Source: Pedobacter steynii
GTDB lineage: Bacteria; Bacteroidota; Bacteroidia; Sphingobacteriales; Sphingobacteriaceae
Length of the DNA stretch: 64,000 nucleotides
Direction: 5' to 3'
Assembly: GCF_900103665.1 (NCBI RefSeq)
Contig: NZ_FNGY01000015.1
Coordinates: 1-64,000, forward strand
Below are positions 16,140 to 24,849 of this stretch, one piece after another (position 1 is the first letter of the stretch; each line of letters opens with the position of its first letter). Below the pieces are notes generated by a model, which was not told where the DNA came from, did no database searches, and saw only the letters and a program-made list of their open reading frames with translations. Both the position numbers and the translations under genes were made by a program.

Positions 16140-17660
16140 ATGAATACATCTTACAAATTTCTAATATACCTGACTGCTGTTACCATATTATTAGTCGGTG
16201 GCTGCAAAAAAGAAAGGGAAATAGCAGCACCTGCACCTGGCATCTCCGGACTTGATGCGGAATATTACGTCGTGGTCAAAGAGGCCATGCTGCTTAAACC
16301 TGCGATCGAAAACAAGGTAGATTCTTTGGTATGGCATCTTAACGGTAAAAGGGTAGCCAATGCTATGGAGTACAATTTCCGGGCGCCTGCTGAACCTGGC
16401 ACTTACAGCCTGGTCGTTATTGCCTACAATTCCGGTAACGTTTTCCAAAAAGTAGTAAAGATCACTACCGGCCGGTACCTAAACTTCCAGACCACAACCA
16501 ATACAATCCTCGCGCTGGAAGCATCACAGAAGTTTGCAGGTCAGAATGATCTGAAATGGGAGGTATTGTCTCCTTCGTCTGAGCGCTACAGTCTTGCCGC
16601 CACAAATACGACCTCGGCGATGTTTGCAACCGTGGATAGGGGAGTTTATAAGCTAAAAATATCTTCGGGTAGTCTGGCCGATACCTTGCTCGTCACCGTG
16701 CGGCAACCAGAACGCCTTGCTTCAGCCTATATCGCTAAAGTATTCGATTACCTGCCGGCGCCCGGTCAGTTTGTAAACGAACTGCCAAAATACATCTCTG
16801 GTGATACTCATGAAACAATGGTTGGCAAAGCAGGAAAAGAGCTTGTGGGAGAAAATGCCAATACGATCAGCCTGGGAGGCTGGGGCGGATATGTAGTCTT
16901 GGGTTTTGACCATACCATCGTAAATGTAGCGGGAAGACGCGATTTTAGAATTCATGGAAATGCCTTCGGTGCTGCTGCGAACCCTCGTCCGAATGCACCT
17001 TTTGGCGGAAGTTCCGAGCCAGGAATTGTGATGGTCGCTTATGATAAAAACAAGAACGGCAAGCCCGATGAAGATGAATGGTATGAAATAAAGGGCAGTG
17101 GCAACTTATCTGCTGAAAAAGAGCTATGGTATGCGATCGCTGTCGGCAAGAATAACGATGTGCGTACCTTTCGCAGTTATGAAATGACCTATGACCGGCC
17201 GGCAACGGAAAGCCCCGTTGGTACGCCTCAAAACAATATCAGTATCGCCAACTATATCCGCTGGACAGATAACCAGGGGCAACAGGGTTATAAAGTGAAG
17301 AATACTTTTCATGCACAGAGTTATTACCCTGCCTGGGTGAAAGACGATAAGATCACTTATAAAGGTGTTCGCCTGGCGAGGAATGGTATTGAAGAAAGCG
17401 GACAAGGGAGTTACTATGTGCAATATGGGTTTAGCTACGGATATGTAGACAACTATCCTAATGTACATGACAATTCCGGTATTGATATCGAATGGGCTAT
17501 TGATAAAAATGGAAACAAAGTAACGCTTCCGGGCATTGACTTCGTAAAGGTTTACACCGGAGTAGATCAGGAAAATGGATGGTTGGGAGAAGCATCAACC
17601 GAAATCGGGAGGGGAGAAGATTTACACTTGTTAGGAACAAAAATTGAAACCATAAAATAA
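16140..17660 (+). CDS. PKD-domain surface lipoprotein, B12 operon gene 3
   Basis: The 506-residue lipoprotein (TVTILLVGGCKKE) is a paralogue of the first gene of the operon. It has a PKD-like N-terminal half and the same C-terminal domain: YLPAPGQFVNELPKY, ISLGGWGGYVVLGFDH, VNVAGRRDF, and the loop YDKNKNGKPDEDEWYEIKG that resembles a Ca-binding DxNxD loop. It ends in the shared IDFVKVYTG block. The pair may have arisen by duplication within the operon. A strong terminator follows 14 bases after the stop, which closes the three-gene unit. Confidence 0.85.
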   Translation: MNTSYKFLIYLTAVTILLVGGCKKEREIAAPAPGISGLDAEYYVVVKEAMLLKPAIENKVDSLVWHLNGKRVANAMEYNFRAPAEPGTYSLVVIAYNSGNVFQKVVKITTGRYLNFQTTTNTILALEASQKFAGQNDLKWEVLSPSSERYSLAATNTTSAMFATVDRGVYKLKISSGSLADTLLVTVRQPERLASAYIAKVFDYLPAPGQFVNELPKYISGDTHETMVGKAGKELVGENANTISLGGWGGYVVLGFDHTIVNVAGRRDFRIHGNAFGAAANPRPNAPFGGSSEPGIVMVAYDKNKNGKPDEDEWYEIKGSGNLSAEKELWYAIAVGKNNDVRTFRSYEMTYDRPATESPVGTPQNNISIANYIRWTDNQGQQGYKVKNTFHAQSYYPAWVKDDKITYKGVRLARNGIEESGQGSYYVQYGFSYGYVDNYPNVHDNSGIDIEWAIDKNGNKVTLPGIDFVKVYTGVDQENGWLGEASTEIGRGEDLHLLGTKIETIK

Positions 17661-17673
17661 TCAAAGAGTAAGT

Positions 17674-17705
17674 ATAAAAGCCTGCAGTTGTTTGCAGGCT
17701 TTTAT
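17674..17705. terminator. Bidirectional terminator
   Basis: ATAAAAGCCTGCA and TGCAGGCTTTTAT form a perfect 13-pair stem with a six-base loop and T-rich ends on both strands. It lies between the convergent B12 operon and the 17713 gene and can serve both. Confidence 0.85.
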
Positions 17706-17712
17706 ATTAAAA

Positions 17713-18396
17713 TCAGCCACGATAACCTGTTCCTTGTTTTCTGATTTCGTACTTGTCGCAACAAAATGTTTCCTGGACAATGTCGTAATCGTTTTCGCAT
17801 TTTTCAAAATAATCGAACTTATAACTGTCTTTTGGAATTTCAACGCTCAGGTATTTCTCTTTTTGCCTTACAAAGCAATACAATCCGCCAAATCCTTTTT
17901 GTCCATATGGGCTATAGTCGCTGTATAAGCAACCATAGCAATTTTTCAATTTATACTGATCTCCAAACTGCTCTAGTATCTGATCAAAAGCATAACTGAT
18001 ATCATAGTCACTAAATCCCTCAAAAATTTGGCCGTCAATGATTACATTTAGCCTTAGCTTAAGGTCAAATCCTCTGGGTAATTTTGGCTTCCCCAGATCA
18101 TATTCAAGGATCAGGTTAGTCGTAAAAGTTCTATTCTCTACATTGTCAATGATAACTTGCGGAATAAAAATAGTCATTTTGTAATTGCAGATTGCTGCAG
18201 CACTAAATGTAAATCTTTCCAGTTGTTGGTCTGAATAATCTTTTTTGTTTAAAATTTCAAAGTCACCAAATTCCAGCCCCTCGAATTTCACTCCGTCTAT
18301 TTCAAAATATAGGTTCTCAAAATCATTTAAAATATCAATGTCATTCGTCCCAAAGTCGTCCGTGAAAGTTCCGCGATATTTTTGTTGTTTTATCAT
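17713..18396 (-). CDS. DUF6304-like protein
   Basis: The protein of about 227 residues is soluble, acidic and beta-rich, with no signal peptide. I recall the block NCYGCLYSDYSPYG, with its two Cys, from the DUF6304 family. The region FGGLYCFVRQKEKYL follows. Start is placed at the Met that gives MIKQQKYRGTF; the longer frame adds eleven residues with no ribosome-binding site evident. Proteins of this type may be immunity proteins of polymorphic toxins, but there is no toxin here, so function is open. Confidence 0.65.
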   Translation of the reverse strand: MIKQQKYRGTFTDDFGTNDIDILNDFENLYFEIDGVKFEGLEFGDFEILNKKDYSDQQLERFTFSAAAICNYKMTIFIPQVIIDNVENRTFTTNLILEYDLGKPKLPRGFDLKLRLNVIIDGQIFEGFSDYDISYAFDQILEQFGDQYKLKNCYGCLYSDYSPYGQKGFGGLYCFVRQKEKYLSVEIPKDSYKFDYFEKCENDYDIVQETFCCDKYEIRKQGTGYRG

Positions 18397-18493
18397 ATAT
18401 ATCCATATGGTGAAATTGCAATAAGTCAATTTCGTGTTCTATCGAAATATTGTTTTCAGCATAAAGAGGAATAGAAGGCCCTGACTCTTTACA

Positions 18494-19249
18494 TTAAAAA
18501 GTTTTGTGTTGTAATGCCTGAACCAGTCCCCAGGCAAATCCAACAACTACCTGGAATAGGGAATAGGAGAGGATTACTAAAATACTCCTGAAAAGCAATG
18601 CTTTTTTACTATAACCATAGACCGAATAAAATTGAAAGTAACACCAGATTCCGTAGGCATAGATCAGAGGCATGATTAGCGAAAAATAAACAAAAGTGAG
18701 TGTTTTAATGTTGCTGCAGAATATGGCGAAGACCGTAAAAAGAAGCGCGATAATCAATTCTGACGCAGCCTTATAGGAATTTAAAACCAAATTTTCAGAA
18801 TAATTTAGCTTTGCCTTTCTAAACCAGATAAAACTAAACAATGAATTAATTGGTATCGTAACGACCACCAATACTTTTGGGTATTTGATGGCAAATTCCT
18901 CAAAAGAATTCATTGCAGCTTTGCTGTTATGAGGCATCAAATCAGACAATTTGAAATGTATGTAAGGGGTTAATAAACTGGATGCCGTTAAGATCAGAAG
19001 TATCAGCGTAACGAAGCTGAAATAGTTAATCCTTTTGCCCTGGATAAATTCACGGATACTGTTCCCGGGTCTTGTGAAAAGTTCCTTTATGGTAAACAGC
19101 ATTCCTTTATCCACATGCCATACTCCATGGACAAAATCATGCTCAACAAAATGTTTAATTGAATATCGGTGTGTGCTCGACTTTTGTCCGCAATTTTGAC
19201 AATAGTGATCGATGATCTGATACTTACAATTTAAGCAATTATGTTCCAT
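18494..19249 (-). CDS. DUF3667 membrane protein
   Basis: The 251-residue protein has the DUF3667 plan. An N-terminal zinc ribbon CLNCKY...CQNCG at residues 5-20 is followed by DFVHGVWHVDKGMLFTIKELFTRPG, a hallmark of the family, and ORF-long hydrophobic segments (about five, from residue 75). The family is common in Bacteroidota, integral to the inner membrane, and has no proven function. It appears monocistronic. Confidence 0.88.
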   Translation of the reverse strand: MEHNCLNCKYQIIDHYCQNCGQKSSTHRYSIKHFVEHDFVHGVWHVDKGMLFTIKELFTRPGNSIREFIQGKRINYFSFVTLILLILTASSLLTPYIHFKLSDLMPHNSKAAMNSFEEFAIKYPKVLVVVTIPINSLFSFIWFRKAKLNYSENLVLNSYKAASELIIALLFTVFAIFCSNIKTLTFVYFSLIMPLIYAYGIWCYFQFYSVYGYSKKALLFRSILVILSYSLFQVVVGFAWGLVQALQHKTF

Positions 19250-19503
19250 TTATAGCGCCGGATTAGTTAAAATATTTGGATTAGATGTGGCTGCCACGAA
19301 AATAGCCATTCAGAAGTTGTTTCTTGCAAAATTAGACGTAAAAATATGTTCAAAATCTACACTTTAGTTTAGGCTTTGAGAATAAGCAGATTACGGTTTT
19401 CTTAAATAACAATGTCCCTGGGCTACCGATATAAAAAGACCTATCGGGAAGTATAGACAGTACATCAGGAAGTACAGGTATCTCTAACCGCATTCCAGCC
19501 ATC

Positions 19504-19511
19504 TACCTTTG
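19504..19511 (+). promoter_or_regulatory. -7 element for the spondin-type gene
   Basis: TACCTTTG fits TAnnTTTG and overlaps the TTG at 19509 where the open frame begins. It therefore favours the downstream ATG at 19539 as the true start. Confidence 0.45.
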
Positions 19512-19538
19512 TCGTATCAAAATACAAAAACATCGACT

Positions 19539-20843
19539 ATGATACACAGAAAATTAGTTTGGCTTTCCCTTGCAGCTTTACCATTAATCCTCTCCGCCTG
19601 CAAAAAGGATAAAAATGAAGGGACACCTACCGGTATGCCCTCAACGATTACCATTGAAAACGTGCTTGATTCCAGGCCACTCGTAGAATCTGGAACATTT
19701 AAAAATACAGGAGCTTCGCCCGTGATCATGCCAGGTGAAGCAATATCCTTCGAGTTCTCCGCGGCAAAAGGGCAAGCCCTTTCCTTTGCCACCATGTATG
19801 GCTGGTCTAATGACCTGTTTTTCGCGCCCCAAAATCTGGGTATTGCCTTGTACAAAGCGGATGGTACACCTATTTCAGGAGATGTCTCTGAACAAATCAG
19901 GCTTTGGGATAATGGCACACGCATCAATCAGGTTCCGGGAGCGGCAGTAAGCCATCCAGGGACGGCAGAAACCAGCCCGGGGAACATTACCCAGGTTATG
20001 GGAGCAGACCTGCAAGGCAACCGCTATGCGACAGCCTCCTCCCTGATGAAAGCAACCCTGCAATACAAAGGCAACTCTACCTTCTCATTGACCATCGAGA
20101 ATACGTCTGGCCTGACAAGCAATCCAACACCGTTTAGCCCCGGCGTATGGGCCATTTCTTACATCGCCGGAGGGAATCTTTTAAATCCAAATCCTTTATT
20201 TGAATCTGGCAAACCATCTGCAAATGGACTGACCAGTATCGCAGAAATGGGTAACAATATGCCGCTGGCTGAATATATCAAGGGCCAGACCGGTATCTTT
20301 ACACCACTATCTCCAATCCTGGTTGTAGTTTATAATGGCATCGATAATCCCATCTATAAAACAGGAGAGAACGATCGTGGTAAGGGGCTAAAAGAACTTG
20401 CCCAAAAAGGCGATGCAACCGGCATGGCTGGCTATCTGAAAACCCTTAGCGGTGTAAAAGCGGTATATGTATTGCCTGCTGCAAATTCAACAATTTTACT
20501 TCCTAAAATAGGCACTCAGGCAGGAAGCAGTGTATCACAGCAATTGAGCGTTGCTCAGGGGGATCGCCTGGCTATTGCAACGATGTATGGTTTCTCCAAC
20601 GACTGGTTTTTCGCTTCTAAGGAAAACGGTGTAGATGCAACACAAAAAGGGGATATTTCCAGTTCTATCGCCTTGTACGATAATGGCACTGCCCTGAACC
20701 AATTCCCGGGAGCAGGGATCACGCAATTCAATCTTGCAGGAACACCGTTGGAAGAAAGTAAACCAATCCAGGCAGTACCGAATCCTAATACATTCACCAC
20801 CTTGCCGGATCTCAATAAAATGATCAAAGTAACACTGCAGTAA
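19539..20843 (+). CDS. Spondin-domain lipoprotein with two repeats
   Basis: The protein of about 434 residues has a lipoprotein signal (SLAALPLILSACKKD) and two Spondin_N-like domains. The first contains ATMYGWSNDLFFAPQNLG, IRLWDNGTRINQVPGA and FSPGVWAISYIAGG; the second repeats ATMYGFSNDWFFASKENG and IALYDNGTALNQFPGAG. Such proteins are outer-surface or periplasmic; their role in bacteria is not established. The linker between the repeats is about 110 residues with a helical KGLKELAQKGDATGMAGYL segment. A peroxiredoxin gene follows 107 bases later on the same strand. Confidence 0.85.
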   Translation: MIHRKLVWLSLAALPLILSACKKDKNEGTPTGMPSTITIENVLDSRPLVESGTFKNTGASPVIMPGEAISFEFSAAKGQALSFATMYGWSNDLFFAPQNLGIALYKADGTPISGDVSEQIRLWDNGTRINQVPGAAVSHPGTAETSPGNITQVMGADLQGNRYATASSLMKATLQYKGNSTFSLTIENTSGLTSNPTPFSPGVWAISYIAGGNLLNPNPLFESGKPSANGLTSIAEMGNNMPLAEYIKGQTGIFTPLSPILVVVYNGIDNPIYKTGENDRGKGLKELAQKGDATGMAGYLKTLSGVKAVYVLPAANSTILLPKIGTQAGSSVSQQLSVAQGDRLAIATMYGFSNDWFFASKENGVDATQKGDISSSIALYDNGTALNQFPGAGITQFNLAGTPLEESKPIQAVPNPNTFTTLPDLNKMIKVTLQ

Positions 20844-20950
20844 TTCAGCTCAGCAACCATCATATAAGAGGAGCAGAGGTTGTTCCTCTTATCTGCAAAA
20901 ATTGAAAACGAAAAGACCATCTGCATACCAGCTAATTAATCAACAGATCA

Positions 20951-21646
20951 ATGAAAATCAATAAAATAATAATGGGAATTGCAATATTACTGATGCCAGG
21001 AATTGCAAGCGCCCAGGGAATGAAAACGAATGGCAATAAAATGAAAACAGGCACAGCGGCGATGTCGTTGGAAAAAAACATGGAAGAACAGGAGTATCGT
21101 ATTCCTGAAAATCCCGAGGACATTAGCCCTTTGCTAATTGGCGAATCAATCCCAATGGTCAGCTTAAAAGATGTGAATGGAAAAGGCTTCGATCTCAACC
21201 GGGCGATAGCCAGCAAACCAACCATCCTTATTTTTTACAGGGGTGGATGGTGCCCTTATTGTACCAGACAGCTCTCTGGTCTCCAGGAACTGCTTCCTGA
21301 GCTGGAAACGATGGGTTATCAATTGATCGCCGTTAGTACGGACAGTCCTGATGAATTGTCTAAATCCCTGGATAAAGCACATTTAGGCTATACTTTATTA
21401 TCTGATGCTGACCTGAATGTTTCTAAAAAATTCGGTCTTGCTTTCAAGGCACCAAAAGGATATTCGGAAATGCTGGTCAAAACTACCGGGGGCCTGGATC
21501 AGGATCTGCTGCTGCCTGTTCCCTCCGTATTCATCCTGGACAAAATGGGGAAGATTCAGTATGAATACATCAACACGGATTTTAAACAAAGGCTCAATCC
21601 TGAGTTATTGAAAGTGGTCGCACAGACCATTTACAAAGTGCTCTAG
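20951..21646 (+). CDS. Exported peroxiredoxin-like (AhpC/TSA family) protein
   Basis: The 231-residue protein has a cleavable signal (IMGIAILLMPGIASAQG) and an AhpC/TSA thioredoxin fold. The active-site region is FYRGGWCPYCTRQL with Cys101 and Cys104, a CxxC arrangement typical of the peroxiredoxin-like subgroup rather than the PxxxTxxC of true 2-Cys enzymes. VSTDSPDELSKSL and LPVPSVFILDKMGKIQYEY complete the fold. It probably reduces peroxides or disulfides in the periplasm. It lies between the spondin-type gene and an AraC regulator, all on the plus strand. Confidence 0.88.
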   Translation: MKINKIIMGIAILLMPGIASAQGMKTNGNKMKTGTAAMSLEKNMEEQEYRIPENPEDISPLLIGESIPMVSLKDVNGKGFDLNRAIASKPTILIFYRGGWCPYCTRQLSGLQELLPELETMGYQLIAVSTDSPDELSKSLDKAHLGYTLLSDADLNVSKKFGLAFKAPKGYSEMLVKTTGGLDQDLLLPVPSVFILDKMGKIQYEYINTDFKQRLNPELLKVVAQTIYKVL

Positions 21647-21717
21647 CTTTTATGCCTTATTAAAAAGTTGATATCTTAGCGAACACGTAGGTTCTGGATG
21701 AAATAACCAAAAGTAAA

Positions 21718-22563
21718 ATGATCAGCGAATATAAAGAAAAGGGAACACTGGGGCGTTTTGTCATGCACAACAACAACGAACTGTTGTCTGGCAGGGGCTT
21801 GCGGGATCTTGATCCTGAACCCATCAATACTTTCGTTTACAACAATGGAGTTAAGCAGCAGGTAAAAATTGACGAGGTGACCTATACCATGCCGGGACGT
21901 AGCATCCTGCCATTGGTTGCCAACCAGCACTTTCAGTTTGAACGTCCGGAAGCGTTGGTGGCCTGGCAATTTAACCGGGAATTTTACTGTATCCTTAACC
22001 ACGATAAGGAGGTCGGATGTGTTGGGTTTCTCTTCTATGGAATCCACCATCCGATGTTTATCGAACTGGAACCCTCGGAAATGGCAGAAATAGAGCACTT
22101 GTCTAATGTGTTTTCCCGCGAGCTTCAGGTCAGGGACAACTTTCAGGGGGAAATGCTCAGGACATTGCTCAAAAGGGTGATCATCAAAACCACCCGGATT
22201 GCCAAGCAGCAAAGCGAAAGCTACAAGTTATTCCCGGACGAAAAAATGGACCTGATCCGGCAGTTTTCGCTGATCCTTGAAGGGAATTTCAAACAGCAGC
22301 ATGAAGTTCGGTTTTACGCCGGAGCATTGAACAAATCGCCTAAAACACTCAGCAACTCCTTTGCGCTGTTAAAACAACCGGCACCCTCTGTTCTTATCCG
22401 AAAAAGGATCATTCTCGAAGCCAAACGGTACTTGCATTATACCGATAAATCGGTAAAAGAAATCGCCTATGAGCTGGGATTTGAAACGCCCGCTCATTTC
22501 AGCCATTTTTTCAAACAGTATTCCGGAAAAAATGCTTCCGAGTTCAGGGTTAAGGAGCGGTAG
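21718..22563 (+). CDS. AraC family transcriptional regulator
   Basis: The 281-residue protein has an N-terminal cupin-like sensing part (MPGRSILPLVANQHFQFER) and a C-terminal AraC HTH at about 185-280: VRFYAGALNKSPKTLSNSF for the first helix pair and KEIAYELGFETPAHFSHFFKQ for the second. Bacteroidota regulators of this type often control adjacent transporters or redox genes. It follows the peroxiredoxin by 71 bases and may regulate it, or the gene at 22677; the sequence does not decide. Confidence 0.85.
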   Translation: MISEYKEKGTLGRFVMHNNNELLSGRGLRDLDPEPINTFVYNNGVKQQVKIDEVTYTMPGRSILPLVANQHFQFERPEALVAWQFNREFYCILNHDKEVGCVGFLFYGIHHPMFIELEPSEMAEIEHLSNVFSRELQVRDNFQGEMLRTLLKRVIIKTTRIAKQQSESYKLFPDEKMDLIRQFSLILEGNFKQQHEVRFYAGALNKSPKTLSNSFALLKQPAPSVLIRKRIILEAKRYLHYTDKSVKEIAYELGFETPAHFSHFFKQYSGKNASEFRVKER

Positions 22564-22676
22564 AGATTTAACTTCCTGAACTTAATCCGGGGCTGTCGAA
22601 CTGTATCCTTTCTATATTTAGTGGAAATATTTTCTTAATTTGCTTTGATAATTAAAACTCTTAAAATTCAATTTTC

Positions 22677-24053
22677 ATGCAAAAACCTCTCGACAACCAC
22701 ATTGGCGGTGTCACTTTCATTGTGGAAGGAATCACTGCTGCAGCTCCGGCTCACTATGAAACGGACCTGATCAACAGCTTCAACACCGCTTCAGACGCAA
22801 CCATCTCCAATGCTGTAAACCAATTGCGCGGTGGCCCCGTAACACTTCCGCTACAGACTGCGCCTGATAAACCAATTTCTGATGCCGAGATGCGTTTATT
22901 AGACATAAAAATAGATTGTGCGATGCGGGAACTGGAGGCTGAATTTCCGCTCATGGCCGGCGAAGTATTAGCCGGTCTACCCGGTAAAGGTTTGCTTTCT
23001 GGAGAATGGGAACATCTTGCCGTCGGCACTCCGGTGGTCACGCGTACAACCAATTTCCGCACCATACATCTTGCTTCGCCCCGGCTGAAATTCGAAAACA
23101 ATGCACTGGTAGATCAGAGAAAAACACAGGTACTTATAGCTGCTGCTAACCCATGTTGGGGTTGGGACCTCCCGATACAGGACGATGGCGCTACCCGGTT
23201 TATATTCGACATGATCGACAGGTTACTGTCTGCGTCCCAGATCGGTACGGTCTTTACGCCATTCCTCAGCCTGTTTGCCAGCCAGGCAATGGCAGGCATT
23301 TCCTGGAATGACGTGTTAAAAACCGCCAGGTGTGCGGCAGAGCAAATATCGAAAGAAAATGATGTAGCACTACTGAAAGGTTCGTTGTCAGCTTTGAACA
23401 ATATGCTGAACACGACCTATTTACCGTATAAGAATAAGATCAAAGGCACTACAGGCGAGACACGTATCAGATATATGCAGGATACTTATGCATGGGGTTC
23501 AAGCATTGTAACCGGCATGACCGGTACGCTTGGCGCATTGAGTGCCAATAACCTGGGTGCTGCAGCACTGATTGCTTATGTATCAGGTGCAAGTGCGATC
23601 ATTGGCCTTTATCAGGATCTTTCTACAGTAGATGTTGCGGTAAAAGATCCGAAAGACAGCCCGGCGATTACGGCTATGCGGAATTTTGCAGGACAAGCTG
23701 CCAGGTATGTGGAAAGCGAAGTGGCAGCTTTGATCAGAGATAGATCTGATTCCATACATGTGGTAGAAGAAAGGCAGGTGATTAACCGGTGCAGCGGCGG
23801 CCTGGCACCTACTTGTGTGCCGATAGGCGAGCGCGTTTCGGGCTATCATTGGCAAGATTCCATTAAGGGCAACGCTTCAAAAACATGGAAAGTAAACAAT
23901 GATGGGGAGATAGACGGACAGCGCAGTATCTGCAGCGCAGATATGGACAAATATAAAAATCCGATCATCGACAAACTGCGAAATCAGTTAGCTCCGCTGC
24001 TTAAGGCTTCCAGAGCCTTTACCGGTGCGACAATACCACCTGCGATACCATAG
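22677..24053 (+). CDS. Cry delta-endotoxin domain I-like protein (tentative)
   Basis: The 458-residue protein lacks a signal peptide. Residues about 175-355 are an all-helical block whose layout recalls Cry toxin domain I: a hydrophobic helix (IGTVFTPFLSLFASQ, 189-203), then SWNDVLKTARCAAEQIS, ALLKGSLSALNNML, an Arg-Tyr-rich turn (TRIRYMQDTYAW) and a long hydrophobic helix (NNLGAAALIAYVSGASAIIG, 291-310) ending in LYQDL. Domain I forms pores in insect toxins. The N-terminal 170 and C-terminal 100 residues are unrecognised, and Cry domains II and III are absent. Function is an inference from pattern, not identity. Confidence 0.6.
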   Translation: MQKPLDNHIGGVTFIVEGITAAAPAHYETDLINSFNTASDATISNAVNQLRGGPVTLPLQTAPDKPISDAEMRLLDIKIDCAMRELEAEFPLMAGEVLAGLPGKGLLSGEWEHLAVGTPVVTRTTNFRTIHLASPRLKFENNALVDQRKTQVLIAAANPCWGWDLPIQDDGATRFIFDMIDRLLSASQIGTVFTPFLSLFASQAMAGISWNDVLKTARCAAEQISKENDVALLKGSLSALNNMLNTTYLPYKNKIKGTTGETRIRYMQDTYAWGSSIVTGMTGTLGALSANNLGAAALIAYVSGASAIIGLYQDLSTVDVAVKDPKDSPAITAMRNFAGQAARYVESEVAALIRDRSDSIHVVEERQVINRCSGGLAPTCVPIGERVSGYHWQDSIKGNASKTWKVNNDGEIDGQRSICSADMDKYKNPIIDKLRNQLAPLLKASRAFTGATIPPAIP

Positions 24054-24054
24054 C

Positions 24055-24798
24055 CTAATTAATAATTTCTCCATGATTACCGGCCAGCTTTTCACGCCAT
24101 TTTTGGAGTTCTTCAGGTGCGATTCTCTCCCAATCGGTCACTTCGCCAACGATCTTCAATGGTGATTCTGACCGATAGGAGCGTGTCGGATTGCCCGGAA
24201 ATTTCTTGTCTGTAACATTCGGATCATTTTCAAAACTCCCTGTCGGTTCAACGATATAAACACGCTCCGGCCCATCGCTTTTTGCCAATGCAGCAGCAAG
24301 CCCGGCACCATTAACGAGAGCGGTAAAATAAATGTGATTCATTTTGAGTTCAGCTTTGTAGTTAGAGTTGCCACCCGCTATCAAAGAATCTCCGACCTGC
24401 AAATCTGCTTTTGTCCCATGATAAAAAGGACCGTTATCAGATGGGTTGTCATTAAACGAAGTTGCCAGGTCATCATTCATTTTTGCCCTTTCAGCATCGC
24501 CTAAATCCTCATAGCATTTGGCAATGTTTGCATATAGAGAAGGGAGGGCACTCATCACCGTGTTGTTATTTATTTTTAAGGCAAACTGCAAAGCCGTTTC
24601 AAGCCATTGTAATTTGTCGGAGACATTTTTTTGATGCCTCGCTACATAATGAGCTGCAATAAATTTTTCCAAGTCGTCTGTCGCCTCCTCCCAGGCCTGA
24701 AGAAAAAGTTTACTCGCTTCTTCAGGTTTACCGCTTTCTTCCATACCCATACCTTGAAGGCAGAGTTTGACTACATTGTTGAATGGGTTGAATTCCAT
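24055..24798 (-). CDS. arr: TPR-like/rifampin ADP-ribosyltransferase (Arr) fusion
   Basis: Residues about 122-230 match rifampin ADP-ribosyltransferase: GPFYHGTKADLQVGD with the NAD-binding His127, NHIYFTALVNGA, RVYIVEPTGSFENDPN with the catalytic Asp region, and the hallmark KKFPGNPTRSYRS followed by VGEVTDW. Arr transfers ADP-ribose from NAD to rifampin and inactivates it. Classical Arr has about 140 residues; here 115 extra N-terminal residues form a helical TPR-like array (KPEEASKLFLQAWEEA, LYANIAKCYEDLGDAERAK). The gene is convergent with the 22677 gene, one base apart. Confidence 0.9.
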   Translation of the reverse strand: MEFNPFNNVVKLCLQGMGMEESGKPEEASKLFLQAWEEATDDLEKFIAAHYVARHQKNVSDKLQWLETALQFALKINNNTVMSALPSLYANIAKCYEDLGDAERAKMNDDLATSFNDNPSDNGPFYHGTKADLQVGDSLIAGGNSNYKAELKMNHIYFTALVNGAGLAAALAKSDGPERVYIVEPTGSFENDPNVTDKKFPGNPTRSYRSESPLKIVGEVTDWERIAPEELQKWREKLAGNHGEIIN

Positions 24799-24849
24799 GT
24801 TCTGATGATTTATCTGTTCACTATTGTACCATCGATTTGTTTTAATTAA

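Noticed and set aside
19517..19927. Minus-strand frame of 136 codons
   Set aside because: It is antisense to the spondin-type lipoprotein and its composition follows from that gene.
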